The notes: generated by a model not told the origin, from the letters alone. A stretch of 64,000 nucleotides of DNA from Bradyrhizobium sp. CB1717 (GCF_029714325.1 NZ_CP121666.1:1240001-1304000); one strand, 5' to 3'; shown: positions 36,419 through 45,560, counted from the stretch's first letter. Numbers and translations are program-made.

Positions 36419-36454
36419 GCCCGGCCCTGGTCATCCAGAGCCGGGCATTTTTTT
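36419..36454 (+). terminator. Rho-independent terminator
   Basis: GCCCGGC and CTGG (36419-36430) pair with CCAG and GCCGGGC (36435-36446) around TCAT with one bulged base. A run of seven T follows. It ends the DUF1127-GNAT transcript and also separates it from the convergent SDR gene. Confidence 0.85.
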
Positions 36455-36461
36455 GCCTCGC

Positions 36462-37301
36462 TCAGGCGCCGTCGTTGGTGAAGTCGGTCGAGGTGGCGAC
36501 CGACCGCCACCCCGCCAGCTCCCTTGCGACGAACGCGTTCTTCGCTTCGATCCGCTCCACGGTGTCGCTGCCGAGCGGCAGGCGCAGCGGCGGGTTCTTC
36601 GCATCGACCAGCTTCAGGAAGGCCTGCGCCAGCTTGCGCGGATCGCCGCGCTGGCCGCCATTGACGTCGGCCGCATGCGCGCGGGTCTTGCCGACGCTTT
36701 CGTGATAATCGTCGATCACCTGAGCGGTGCGCGACAGCGAGCTCTCGTCGAGGAAGTCGGTACGGAAGAAGCCCGGCTCGACCACGGTCACCTTGATGCC
36801 GAGCGGCGCGACTTCGCCGGCCAGCGCTTCGCTGATTCCCTCGACCGCGAACTTGGTGGCGCCATAGACGCCCCAGCCGGGAAAACCTGCGTAGCCGCCG
36901 ACCGACGAGATGTTGATGACGTGGCCGGAACGCTGGCGGCGCATATGTGGCAGCACCGCGCGGGTGACACCGAGCAGGCCGAACACGTTCGTGCCGAACA
37001 GCTTTTGCGTTTCTGCATCGCTGGCCTCCTCGATCGCGCCCAAGAGGCCATAGCCGGCGTTGTTGACGAGGATGTCGATGCGGCCGAACTTCTTCACGGC
37101 CTGGCCCGCCGCCTCGTGTGCTTCTGCTTCGCTGGTGACGTCGAGCCGGGTGGCGAGCAGCCGATCGTGCGTGCCGAGGCGCGCCGTGACCGTCGAAGGA
37201 TCGCGCGCGGTCGCGACCACGGCATCGCCGGCCTTCAAGGCGGCTTCTGCGATCAAAGCACCAAACCCGCGGGATGCTCCCGTGATGAACCAGACACGCA
37301 T
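36462..37301 (-). CDS. Short-chain dehydrogenase/reductase (classical)
   Basis: The ATG at 37301, preceded by GGAAAGGG, gives 279 residues; the longer frame to 37997 overlaps the divergent regulator and is rejected. The cofactor motif is TGASRGFG, the fold motif is NNAG and the catalytic set is complete as ISSVGGYAGFPGWGVYGATK. The sequence resembles the oxidoreductases often named after retinol or steroid substrates. It is divergent from a LysR gene 121 bp away, which is probably its regulator. Confidence 0.88.
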   Translation of the reverse strand: MRVWFITGASRGFGALIAEAALKAGDAVVATARDPSTVTARLGTHDRLLATRLDVTSEAEAHEAAGQAVKKFGRIDILVNNAGYGLLGAIEEASDAETQKLFGTNVFGLLGVTRAVLPHMRRQRSGHVINISSVGGYAGFPGWGVYGATKFAVEGISEALAGEVAPLGIKVTVVEPGFFRTDFLDESSLSRTAQVIDDYHESVGKTRAHAADVNGGQRGDPRKLAQAFLKLVDAKNPPLRLPLGSDTVERIEAKNAFVARELAGWRSVATSTDFTNDGA

Positions 37302-37422
37302 GATGTTGCCCTTTCCATTTGCGCCCCGGCGATGCGCCGAAGCCGATGGGCAAGGTGTAGCGGCTGGCCACAGATGAGATAATCCGCTATATATTTCCCG
37401 ACTTATTGAGAAAAATTCACCA

Positions 37423-38313
37423 ATGCGGATCGACCCGTCCGACCTCGCGACCTTCCTCGCCATCGCCCGCCATCGCAGTTTTCGCGCGGCCGCGACGGAG
37501 CTCGGCGTCACGCCCTCGGCGCTGTCCCATGCCCTGCGCAACGTCGAGGAACGGCTCGGCCTGCGGCTCGTCAACCGCACCACCCGCAGCGTGGCGCTCA
37601 CTGAAGCGGGCGAGCTTCTGTTCGCCCGCATCACTCCGGCCTTCCGCGACATCGACGACGCGCTCGAGGACCTCAACAATTTCCGCGGCAAGCCGGCCGG
37701 CACGTTGCGCTTCACCGCCGCGCGCCAGTCTGCCCAGCTCGTGCTGCTGCCGATCGTGACGCGCTTCCTGAAGGAATTTCCTGATGTCGGCGTCGAGATC
37801 GTCATCAACGATTCCCTGATCGACATGGTCGCGGCCGGCTTCGACGCCGGCGTGCGCTTCGGCGAGACCATCGCCGCCGACATGATCGCGGTGCCGATCG
37901 GTCCGCGGCACCGTTTTGCCGTGATCGGCTCGCCCACCTTCTTCAAATCGCACAAGGCGCCAAATACGCCGCACGACCTGAAGGGTCTGCCCTGCATCCG
38001 CTACCGCTTCACCTCCGGCGCGCTCTACCACTGGGAGTTTGAGCGCGGCGGCATCGAGCTCGCCATCGACGTCACGGGGCCGCTGACGATGAACGACCAG
38101 GATCTGATGGTCGATGCGGCGCTCGACGGTGTTGGCCTCGCTTACGTCTTCGAGCAGCAGGTCGAAGCGCTGCTGGCAAAGCGCAAGCTGGTGCGCGTGC
38201 TCACCGACTGGTGCCCGGCCTATCCCGGCTTCTTCCTGTACTACCCCAGCCGACGACAGTTACCCGCGGCGCTGCGGGCGTTCGTGGATTTTGCGCGGGC
38301 GCCTGCCGCGTAG
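37423..38313 (+). CDS. LysR-family regulator
   Basis: The 296-residue protein has the LysR winged helix at residues 5-63 (LATFLAIARHRSFRAAATELGVTPSALSHALRNVEERLG) and an effector-binding domain from about 90. The divergent arrangement with the SDR gene is the classic layout for a LysR activator and its target. The stop codon lies within the first bases of a family B repeat. Confidence 0.9.
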   Translation: MRIDPSDLATFLAIARHRSFRAAATELGVTPSALSHALRNVEERLGLRLVNRTTRSVALTEAGELLFARITPAFRDIDDALEDLNNFRGKPAGTLRFTAARQSAQLVLLPIVTRFLKEFPDVGVEIVINDSLIDMVAAGFDAGVRFGETIAADMIAVPIGPRHRFAVIGSPTFFKSHKAPNTPHDLKGLPCIRYRFTSGALYHWEFERGGIELAIDVTGPLTMNDQDLMVDAALDGVGLAYVFEQQVEALLAKRKLVRVLTDWCPAYPGFFLYYPSRRQLPAALRAFVDFARAPAA

Positions 38314-38395
38314 CCCGGATGGAGCGCAGCGCAATCCGGGATTCGTGCCACAAGCGAAGGCGGCCCCGGATTACGCTTCGCTTCATCCGGGCTAC
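38310..38395. repeat. Palindromic repeat family B, copy 2
   Basis: It begins GTAGCCCGGATGGAGCGCAG and ends CTTCATCCGGGCTAC. The TAG of its first bases is also the stop codon of the LysR gene. It lies between convergent genes. Confidence 0.8.
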
Positions 38396-38402
38396 GGATA
38401 AG

Positions 38403-39233
38403 CTACTTCCCCGCAAACACCGCCTTGCGCTTTTCGATGAAGGCCTGCACAGCCTCTTTGTGGTCGGCGGTTGTGGTCAGGCGCATCAGTCGCTCGGCTT
38501 CGTGATCCCTGGCGGTTTCGAAATCGAACAGCAGCGCCTCGTCGAGATTGTCTTTCATGTACCGCAGTGCCAGGCGCGGGCCTTCGGCGAGCGATTTGGC
38601 CAGCGCAAAGGCCTCGGTCTGCAATTTGTCGTCGGGCACGACGCGGTTGACGAGGCCGATCGCTTCGGCGCGCGCGGCATCGACTCTTTCGCCGGTGAAC
38701 ATCAATTCGCGCGCCCGCGCGGTGCCGACGAGGCGGGTGAGCAGCCAGGCGATGCCGTAGTCGCCGCTGAGCGCGATGCGGGCATAGCCGGTGGCGACGA
38801 AGGCCGATTGCGCGGCGATGCGGATGTCGCAGGCCATGGCGATGGCGAGACCCGCGCCGACCGCGGGGCCGGGCAGGGCGGCGATGGTCGGCTTGCGCAC
38901 CGACACCAGCGCGCCGGTGAGCAGCCGCTGCCGCTCCTGCAGATCGGCGATCCGATCGTCCAGCGACATCTCCAGCTTCCTGGGGTCGCGATGCGCGCCC
39001 ATGCCCTTGACGTTGCCGCCGGCGCAGAAGGCTTCGCCCGCGCCGGTGAGCAGCAGCGCGCCGACGTTCGGATCCTCGGCGCAGGTTCGGATCATGGTGC
39101 GCAGCGCCGGCGTCAGCGCATCCGACAGCGAATTGCGTGCGTCCGGCCGGTTCAGCGTGATGACCGCGACGCGGTCGCGGATGGTGCAGAGGAGTTCACT
39201 GGTGCCGGTGTCGATGGTGGTTTCCGTGGTCAT
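38403..39233 (-). CDS. Enoyl-CoA hydratase/isomerase family protein
   Basis: The ATG at 39233, preceded by GGGAGG, gives 276 residues; the upstream frame comes from a repeat. The crotonase fold shows the oxyanion-hole motifs GAGEAFCAGGNVKGM and ALPGPAVGAGLAIAMACDIRIA. The second catalytic Glu region is replaced by ALSGDYGIAWLL, in which a Asp stands near the usual Glu. It acts on an acyl-CoA thioester, probably in fatty or branched acid breakdown. It is the downstream partner of an SDR gene, with an acyl-CoA dehydrogenase on the opposite strand. Confidence 0.87.
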   Translation of the reverse strand: MTTETTIDTGTSELLCTIRDRVAVITLNRPDARNSLSDALTPALRTMIRTCAEDPNVGALLLTGAGEAFCAGGNVKGMGAHRDPRKLEMSLDDRIADLQERQRLLTGALVSVRKPTIAALPGPAVGAGLAIAMACDIRIAAQSAFVATGYARIALSGDYGIAWLLTRLVGTARARELMFTGERVDAARAEAIGLVNRVVPDDKLQTEAFALAKSLAEGPRLALRYMKDNLDEALLFDFETARDHEAERLMRLTTTADHKEAVQAFIEKRKAVFAGK

Positions 39234-39250
39234 GTCGCCTCCCTCTCTTT

Positions 39251-39336
39251 CGTCATTGCGAGCGAAGCGAAGCAATCCAGACTGTCTCTGCGGAAATAGT
39301 CTGGATTGCTTCGTCGCTTCGCTCCTCGCAATGACG
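39251..39336. repeat. Palindromic repeat family D, copy 1
   Basis: It begins CGTCATTGCGAGCGAAGCGA and ends TCGCTCCTCGCAATGACG, with AATCCAGACT and AGTCTGGATT as inner arms. Other copies are at 43899, 49480 and 56183. It lies between co-directional minus-strand genes. Confidence 0.85.
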
Positions 39337-39356
39337 GTTGCTTTGTTGCTCGATCT

Positions 39357-39447
39357 CGTAGGGTGGGCAAAGCGTAGCGTGCCCACCATCTGTTTTTCCT
39401 CGATCGTCATGGTGGGCACGGCGCTATGCGCCTTTGCCCACCCTACG
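39357..39447. repeat. Palindromic repeat family C, copy 3
   Basis: It begins CGTAGGGTGGGCAAAGCG and ends GCCTTTGCCCACCCTACG. It stands directly beside a family D element, so two different repeats share one gap. Confidence 0.8.
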
Positions 39448-39458
39448 GCAGCTCGACC

Positions 39459-40160
39459 TCAAAACTTCTCCACCCAGGGCCGCAGCTCCAGCTCCCAGCT
39501 CCAGGCGCTGCGCGGCTGCTGCAACACGTTCCAATAGCTCGCCGCGATCGCATCGGGATCGAGCATCGAATCCGGCTTGTCGGCAGGTTCGGTGCGCGCG
39601 GCACTGCGAATGCCGCCGTCGATGACGAAATGCGCGACATGGATGCCTTGCGGCGACAATTCGCGCGCCAGGCTCTGGGCGAGGCCGCGCAACGCGAACT
39701 TGCCCATCGCGAAGGAGGCGGACTGTGCATAGCCCTTGACGCTGGCCGAGGCCCCGGTGAACAGGATCGCGCCGTGCTGGTTCGGCAGCATGCGCTTGGC
39801 CGCCTGCTGCGCCACCAGGAAGCCGCCATAGGCGCTGACCGCGATCGCTTGCGCGACGTCAGCCGGGACGAGATCGACGAACGGCCCGCGGGTGCGCCCG
39901 CTGGCATTGTAGACGACGAGATCGGGCGTGCCGATCTCGCGCTCGACCAGGCCGAACAGCCGCTCGACCTCATCAGGCTCGGTGGCGTTGCAGGCATAGG
40001 CTTTCGCGCCGGTCTCGCTGCAGAGCGCGCCGAGCTTTTCGATCTTGCGCGCGGCGAGCGCGACACGGATGCCTTGCGCGGACAGCAGCCGGGCCAGCGA
40101 GGCGCTCAGGCCTTCGCCGGCACCGACGATGAGCGCGATCTTGTATTTCGGGTGTTCCAT
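39459..40160 (-). CDS. Atypical SDR protein lacking the catalytic tyrosine
   Basis: The ATG at 40160 gives 233 residues. The cofactor loop reads VGAGEGLSASLARLL, and YNASG stands in place of NNAG. In the active-site region the sequence is FTGASASVKGYAQSASFAMGKFALRG, so the YxxxK pair is FxxxK: the tyrosine is replaced by phenylalanine. It may be a non-redox or altered SDR, or use another proton donor. It is upstream of the enoyl-CoA hydratase on the same strand. Confidence 0.75.
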   Translation of the reverse strand: MEHPKYKIALIVGAGEGLSASLARLLSAQGIRVALAARKIEKLGALCSETGAKAYACNATEPDEVERLFGLVEREIGTPDLVVYNASGRTRGPFVDLVPADVAQAIAVSAYGGFLVAQQAAKRMLPNQHGAILFTGASASVKGYAQSASFAMGKFALRGLAQSLARELSPQGIHVAHFVIDGGIRSAARTEPADKPDSMLDPDAIAASYWNVLQQPRSAWSWELELRPWVEKF

Positions 40161-40390
40161 GGCGTGATCTCTCAGGACGGGGAGCCGTTGATCTATGCAT
40201 GGGCTGAGCGGACAACCAGTCGGGTCGATCACAATTCCGCAGAGCGAATTGCTCCGTCACGGCGATCATGCCTCCCTGACAATTTGCGGCTTTATCACTA
40301 TCCGCGACAGGAGCATGATCGACATCATTCAAAGCGGCAAGCGCCAAAACAGCGCAAAATGTCCGTAAGGCGGAAACGAAGAGGACGATC
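40161..40390. other. Divergent promoter region between SDR and acyl-CoA dehydrogenase genes
   Basis: No gene is seen. CAATTC (40232-40237) and GAATTG (40246-40251) form a 6-bp dyad with an 8-base spacer, a possible operator. Confidence 0.35.
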
Positions 40391-42175
40391 ATGCACAAGC
40401 CGGTCCCAGCGCAGCCAAAACATGTCGCGGTCGAGCCATCCGGCCTGCTGGCGCCCGATACGTCAGGCATGAACTTCTACCGCGCCGACCCGGCGCTGAC
40501 GGATCTGCTCCGAATCCATCTGCCGGACAATCTGTTCCGCCACATCGAGCCGCATCTCGATCGCCTCGGCGAGCTCGCCGGCGGCCGACTCGACGAGTGC
40601 GCGCGGCTCGCCGACCGGCACACGCCGGTGCTGCACCAGCGCGACAAGTTCGGCCGCGACGTGCAGTCGATCGAATATCATCCGGCCTATCGCGAGCTGG
40701 AGAACGCCGCGTTCGGCCAGTTCGGCATCCACGCGCTCTCGATCCGCAAGGGCATCATGGGCTGGCCGGACAAATATCCGGTCGTCGCCAAGCATGCCTT
40801 CACCTTCCTGTTCAACCAGACCGAATTCGGCATGGGCTGTCCGATCAACGTCACCGACGGCTGCGCGAAGCTGCTTTCGAATTTCGGCAGCGAGGCGCTG
40901 AAGGCGAAATATCTTGATGGCCTGACCTCGACCGACATGAGCAAGCTGACGCAGGGCGGCCAGTTCATGACCGAGAAGGAGGGCGGCTCCGATGTCGGCA
41001 CGCTGACCACGCGCGCGGTGCAGGAGGGCGACCATTGGCGCCTCTATGGCGAAAAATGGTTCTGCTCGAATGCCGATGCGAAGGTGGTGATGCTGCTGGC
41101 GCGGCCCGAAGGCGCGGGCCCCGGCACGCGCGGCGTCGGCCTGTTCCTGATGCCGCGCTTCCTCGACGACGGCTCGCAGAACCACTACCGGATCGTGCGT
41201 CTCAAGGACAAGCTCGGCACGCGTTCGATGGCCTCGGGCGAGATCAAGCTCGAAGGCGCCATCGCCTACGCCGTCGGCAAGCTCGACCGCGGCTTCGTGC
41301 AGATGGCCGAGATGGTGAACTCGTCGCGACTCTCCAACGGCGTCAAATCCACCGCGCTGATGCGCCGCGCCTATCACGACGCGCTTGCCGTGGCGAAGAA
41401 CCGCGTCGTGTTCGGTCAGCGCATCATCGATCTGCCGCTTGGACGACGGCAGATGCTGAAGATCATGCTGCCGGTCGAGCAGGGATTGTCGATGAGCTTT
41501 CTCACAGCGGACGCGCTCGACCGTGCCGAAGCCGGCAGCCAGGACGCGGCGGCGCTGCTGCGCATCTTGACCCCGACGCTTAAATTCCGCGCCACACGCG
41601 ATGCACGCAAGGTCTGCGGCGATGCGCTCGAGATGCGCGGCGGCATCGGCTATATCGAGGAATTCGCCACCGCCCGCCTGCTGCGCGATGCGCATCTCGG
41701 CTCGGTCTGGGAGGGCACCGGCAACATCGTTGCGATCGACGCGCTGCGGCGCGCGGTCGGCCGCCACGGCGCGGAATCCGCACTCGCCGCCGATCTGCAT
41801 GCCCGGCTCGACGACAGCGCCTCGGTGCCGCCGGCCTGGCGCGACAATCTGCACGGGCTTGTCGATCGCGCCGTGGGTTTTGCGCGCGAGGTCGCGGGCA
41901 AGTCCGAGAACGAAGCCGATGCGCGCCGCGCCACCAGCCTGCTCTATCATGTCGCCAGCGCGGTCGCGCTGGCCTGGGAGGCGCACCGCATCCACGAGAT
42001 GCGCGGCGATGCGCGCCGGCTGCTGCTGTCGCGCCTCGTCATCGACCATCGCGTGTCGCCGAGCGATCCGTTCCGGCTGACGGAAAATGCCGCGCAGGCC
42101 AAGATCGCCGCGCTGCTGTTCGGCGACGGACCAGCCGGCATGAGCGATGTTGGCGAACTGGTTCTGGCGGCGTAG
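40391..42175 (+). CDS. AidB-like acyl-CoA dehydrogenase
   Basis: The 594-residue flavoprotein has the AidB-type pattern FMTEKEGGSDVGTLTTRA for FAD and substrate binding and the late segment GDALEMRGGIGYIEEFATARLLRDAHLGSVWEGTGNIVAID, which carries the expected catalytic glutamate. A C-terminal extension of about 90 residues follows. AidB in Escherichia coli binds DNA and FAD during alkylation stress; many longer relatives are ordinary fatty-acid dehydrogenases. With an enoyl-CoA hydratase on one side and an alcohol dehydrogenase on the other, a catabolic role is more likely here. Confidence 0.87.
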   Translation: MHKPVPAQPKHVAVEPSGLLAPDTSGMNFYRADPALTDLLRIHLPDNLFRHIEPHLDRLGELAGGRLDECARLADRHTPVLHQRDKFGRDVQSIEYHPAYRELENAAFGQFGIHALSIRKGIMGWPDKYPVVAKHAFTFLFNQTEFGMGCPINVTDGCAKLLSNFGSEALKAKYLDGLTSTDMSKLTQGGQFMTEKEGGSDVGTLTTRAVQEGDHWRLYGEKWFCSNADAKVVMLLARPEGAGPGTRGVGLFLMPRFLDDGSQNHYRIVRLKDKLGTRSMASGEIKLEGAIAYAVGKLDRGFVQMAEMVNSSRLSNGVKSTALMRRAYHDALAVAKNRVVFGQRIIDLPLGRRQMLKIMLPVEQGLSMSFLTADALDRAEAGSQDAAALLRILTPTLKFRATRDARKVCGDALEMRGGIGYIEEFATARLLRDAHLGSVWEGTGNIVAIDALRRAVGRHGAESALAADLHARLDDSASVPPAWRDNLHGLVDRAVGFAREVAGKSENEADARRATSLLYHVASAVALAWEAHRIHEMRGDARRLLLSRLVIDHRVSPSDPFRLTENAAQAKIAALLFGDGPAGMSDVGELVLAA

Positions 42176-42219
42176 GCTGAGCGCCGCGATCAAACAAAAA
42201 ACGCGATAGGGAGTGTTCA

Positions 42220-43308
42220 ATGAAGGCCGCCGTCCTCTATGAAGTCAACCAGCCGCTGGTCATCGAGGATGTCAGCCTGCCGAAGCCCGGCCCGCGCGAG
42301 GTCCTGATCCGCACCGCGGTTGCCGGCCTCTGCCACTCCGACCTGCACTTCATGGAAGGCCTCTATCCGCATCCGCTGCCGGCGGTGCTCGGGCATGAGT
42401 CCGCCGGCGTGGTCGAGCAGGTCGGCTCCGATGTCACTTACGTCAAGCCGGGCGATCACGTCGTCACGTGTCTCTCGGTGTTCTGCGGCACGTGCGACAA
42501 TTGCACCACCGGCCGCACCGTGCTCTGCACCGATGCGACGGTGAAGATGCTGCCGGGCGTCTCCAACCGCATGCAATGGTCGAAGCCTGAGAAGCTGCAC
42601 CAGTTCCTCAATCTCTCCTCCTTTGCCGAGCAGATGCTGGTGCACGAGAACGCCATCGTGAAGATCCGCAAGGACATGCCGCTCGATCTCGCCGCGCTGA
42701 TCGGCTGCGGCGTCATCACCGGCTATGGCGCGGTGGTGAACACGGCGAAAGTGACGGCCGGCGAGACCGTGGCGGTGATCGGCTGCGGCGGGGTCGGCAT
42801 GGCCGCGATCAACGGCGCGCAGATCGCGGGCGCCGGCCGCATCATCGCCATCGACACCAATCCGGCAAAACTCCAGCTCGCGACCAAGCTGGGCGCCACC
42901 GACATCATCAATCCCGCCGACGGCGACGTGGTGAAGCAGGTGCGCGATCTCACCAATGGCGGCGTGCATCATTCCTTCGAGGTGCTCGGCCGCAAGGAGA
43001 CCGCCGAGCAGGCGTTCGGTATGCTCGCCGCCGGCGGCACCGCCACCATCGTCGGCATGATCCCGTTCGGCCAGAAGATCGAGCTGCATGGCTTCGACTT
43101 CCTGCGCGAGCGCCGGATCCAGGGCTCCTCGATGGGCTCCAACCATTTCCGCGTCGACATGCCGCGCCTGGTCGATTTCTACCTGCGCGGCCGGCTGCAC
43201 CTCGAGGACTGGATCTCGGCCAAGCTGAAATTGTCCGAGATCAACGAGGGTTTTGCCAACATGAAAGCCGGCAAGACGCTGCGCAGCGTGATCATGTTTG
43301 ATAGTTGA
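42220..43308 (+). CDS. Zinc-dependent alcohol dehydrogenase
   Basis: The 362-residue protein has a complete catalytic zinc site (C38 in GLCHSD, H59 and E60 in GHESAG, and the later IGCGV cysteine) and a complete structural zinc site (C89, C92, C95, C103). The NAD-binding motif is VIGCGGVGMAA. This places it in the class III/benzyl-alcohol-type branch of long-chain alcohol dehydrogenases. It starts 44 bases after the acyl-CoA dehydrogenase, and a purine-rich GGGAGTG precedes the ATG. The substrate is uncertain. Confidence 0.9.
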   Translation: MKAAVLYEVNQPLVIEDVSLPKPGPREVLIRTAVAGLCHSDLHFMEGLYPHPLPAVLGHESAGVVEQVGSDVTYVKPGDHVVTCLSVFCGTCDNCTTGRTVLCTDATVKMLPGVSNRMQWSKPEKLHQFLNLSSFAEQMLVHENAIVKIRKDMPLDLAALIGCGVITGYGAVVNTAKVTAGETVAVIGCGGVGMAAINGAQIAGAGRIIAIDTNPAKLQLATKLGATDIINPADGDVVKQVRDLTNGGVHHSFEVLGRKETAEQAFGMLAAGGTATIVGMIPFGQKIELHGFDFLRERRIQGSSMGSNHFRVDMPRLVDFYLRGRLHLEDWISAKLKLSEINEGFANMKAGKTLRSVIMFDS

Positions 43309-43342
43309 GCGCTGGCGCCGCCGGTGCCGCCCCAAAACAGGT

Positions 43343-43447
43343 GTCATCGCCCGGCTCGACCGGGCGATCCAGTACTCCGCGGCAGCAGCTGCGTGAACGA
43401 ACTGCTGCCGCGGAGTACTGGATGCCCCGGTCAAGCCGAGGCATGAC
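43343..43447. repeat. Palindromic repeat family G with perfect 22-bp inner arms
   Basis: Bases 43367-43388 are the exact reverse complement of 43402-43423, with a 13-base loop. Outer arms GTCATCGCCCGGCTCGACC and GGTCAAGCCGAGGCATGAC pair imperfectly. No second copy is in the window. It lies between convergent genes. Confidence 0.8.
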
Positions 43448-43474
43448 AGCGGAGTGCCGGGAGAGGTGAGGACC

Positions 43475-43828
43475 TCACCGCGATACGTGCGCGGACACGG
43501 CCAGCCACGTCCCGTTCTTCTTTGCCCAGCAATCGGTGTACCGGCCCGTTGCCTGCTGGCCGTCGGCCGTGGTGTAGCTGGTCGCCGCGTGGATGATCGC
43601 GAACTCGCCCATGATGCGGATGATGACGTCGTACGCATGCAGGTTGCGGATCGCGATCGGTCGCGCCGTCTGCTCCAGGAAGGCGGCGCGATCGACCAGC
43701 GTCTTGTCGGGATTGGAGCAGTAGAACTCAGGCGCCAGGATCTCGTCGAAGCGCCTGACGTCGCAGTTCTGAACGGAGGCGACGTAGTCGCGATTGAGCG
43801 CGGTGAGCTGTTCGAGGTCCTGGCTCAT
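43475..43828 (-). CDS. NTF2-like (SnoaL/DUF4440) protein
   Basis: The 117-residue protein fits the small cone-shaped NTF2-like fold, with LNRDYVASVQNCDVRRFDEILAPEFYCSNPDKTLVDRAAFLEQ and the closing WAKKNGTWLAVSAHVSR. Such proteins act as small enzymes or binding partners, and no active-site residue can be assigned. It is separated from the amidase by two repeats. Confidence 0.75.
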   Translation of the reverse strand: MSQDLEQLTALNRDYVASVQNCDVRRFDEILAPEFYCSNPDKTLVDRAAFLEQTARPIAIRNLHAYDVIIRIMGEFAIIHAATSYTTADGQQATGRYTDCWAKKNGTWLAVSAHVSR

Positions 43829-43845
43829 GGTGCTTCCTCCTCTCT

Positions 43846-43880
43846 GTCATCCCGGGGCGCGCGGAGCGCGAACCCGGAAT
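43846..43880. repeat. Palindromic repeat family E, half copy
   Basis: GTCATCCCGGGGCGCGCGGA and the following AACCCGGAATC match the left half of the element at 32925; the right half is absent. It is directly followed by a family D copy. Confidence 0.55.
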
Positions 43881-43898
43881 CTCGATGTTATTTTACTC

Positions 43899-43979
43899 CG
43901 TCATTGCGAGCGAAGCGAAGCAATCCAGAAAGGTCTCCGCGGATGCAGTCTGGATTGCTTCGCTGCGCTCGCAATGACG
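43899..43979. repeat. Palindromic repeat family D, copy 2
   Basis: It begins CGTCATTGCGAGCGAAGCGA and ends CGCTGCGCTCGCAATGACG. It lies between co-directional minus-strand genes and 7 bases after the amidase stop. Confidence 0.85.
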
Positions 43980-43986
43980 GGGCGGA

Positions 43987-45459
43987 CTAATCGTCAAACA
44001 TTTTCGGCGGCACAAATCCGCCGAACTCCCTCTCGATCAGCTCTGCGAGCTTCACCGGCGTGCGATCTTCCAGCCACGGGCCGACGATCTGCACGCCGAG
44101 GGGCAAGCCGTCTTTCGACAGGCCGAGCGGAACGGCCGTCGCAGGCAGGCCCGGAAGCGTCGCGATGCCCGGCCAGGCGAGCTGGTCGGAATAGGGGTAG
44201 TCCGTGCCGTCGATGCTGATGCGTCGCAGGTCCTGTTCCGGCAAATGATCATGCGGAAAGGCCGGCGTCGGCATGATCGGGCAGATCACCGCGTCGAAGC
44301 TGTTGAACAGCGCGCGCCATTGCGCCCGCAGGCCGGCGCGGCTGCCGGCGTCGAGCACCCAGGCGCGGTGGCTTGCAATCGTGCCGCGCAGCCGCTCGGC
44401 GCCGAGACTCCGGTCCTCCGGCGACAATTGGCTCGCCCGTGCCCGCGAATCCGCGAGCTCCTCGGGCAGGAAGAACGCGCCGAGGAAGCCCAGCAGCATG
44501 CGCATGTAAAGCCGCGACGTCTCCGCGAAATCAGGCAGCAGCGCGCTCTCGCGCGCGACAGTCACGCCGGCCTTCGCAAGATCGGTTGCGAGTCTGTCGA
44601 TCGCGCCGCGGACATCCCGGTCGGTCGGCAGCAGCGGATGGCTGTCGATCACCAGGACACGAAAATCCCGCAGCGACTGATGTCGCGCAGCAGGCAGGTC
44701 GAGCTTGTAGGCGACACCGGCGTCCAGCGGATCCGGTCCGGCCATGACGTCGAGCAGCAAGGAGAGATCCGCAGCGCTGCGTGCCATCGGGCCGATGACG
44801 GCGAGGTCGCCTTCGCGCGGAAGGGCTGGAAATGGCGGCGGGGTCTCACCGCGTGCCGGGCAGAGATTGATGGTCGGCTTGTGAGCGAAGATGCCGCAAT
44901 GAAATGCCGGCACGCGCAGGGAGCCGCCGATGTCGGAGCCGGTGGCGAGCGCGCAATAACCTGCGGCAAGGGCGGCCGACGATCCACCGGACGACCCACC
45001 CGGGGTGCGGCCAAGATCGTAGGGGTTGTTCGTGGTACCGTAGATGTCGTTGTAGCTTTGCCAGTCGGAGAGGCCGACCGGCACGTTGGTCTTGCCAAGG
45101 ATCACGCCACCGGCCTCTTTGATGCGGGCCACCGCCAGTGCGTCTTCCGCCGGCCTGAAATCCTTTTGCGGCACGAAGCCCCAGGTCGTCGGCAGGCCGG
45201 CGACATTGAAGGATTCCTTGATCATCACGGGAAGCCCGAGCAGCGGCTTGCGCTCGCCGCGGGCCAATGCGGCGTCCGCCTCGCGCGCGACGCCGAGCGC
45301 GCGATCGAAATCCCGGACGCAGATCGCGTTGATCTTGCCGTCGTGACGCTCGATACGGCCGATCGCATCCTGCGTGAGCTCGACCGCGGAAACCTTCTTC
45401 GCGCTCAATGCGGCCGACAGCTCGACCGCGCTCCTGAAACTCCATTCCGATCTGGCCAC
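43987..45459 (-). CDS. Amidase-signature hydrolase
   Basis: The 490-residue protein has the full triad: K81 in PVMIKESFN, the cis-Ser in GGSSGGSS (155-161) and the nucleophile S180 in GSDIGGS. The C-terminal PLGVQIVGPWLEDRT is also typical. It would hydrolyse an amide to acid and ammonia. Unlike the amidase at 20335 it has no small AtzG-like partner and no transporter beside it. The substrate is unknown. Confidence 0.88.
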   Translation of the reverse strand: MARSEWSFRSAVELSAALSAKKVSAVELTQDAIGRIERHDGKINAICVRDFDRALGVAREADAALARGERKPLLGLPVMIKESFNVAGLPTTWGFVPQKDFRPAEDALAVARIKEAGGVILGKTNVPVGLSDWQSYNDIYGTTNNPYDLGRTPGGSSGGSSAALAAGYCALATGSDIGGSLRVPAFHCGIFAHKPTINLCPARGETPPPFPALPREGDLAVIGPMARSAADLSLLLDVMAGPDPLDAGVAYKLDLPAARHQSLRDFRVLVIDSHPLLPTDRDVRGAIDRLATDLAKAGVTVARESALLPDFAETSRLYMRMLLGFLGAFFLPEELADSRARASQLSPEDRSLGAERLRGTIASHRAWVLDAGSRAGLRAQWRALFNSFDAVICPIMPTPAFPHDHLPEQDLRRISIDGTDYPYSDQLAWPGIATLPGLPATAVPLGLSKDGLPLGVQIVGPWLEDRTPVKLAELIEREFGGFVPPKMFDD

Positions 45460-45560
45460 GGCGTGTCTCCCGCTCCGGTTGTTGGAGGATGATGCGCAGT
45501 TTGGCCGAACGCTGCAACCGCTGTTTGACCGCGATTGCTATGCCACCGAGAGTGAAGCTG

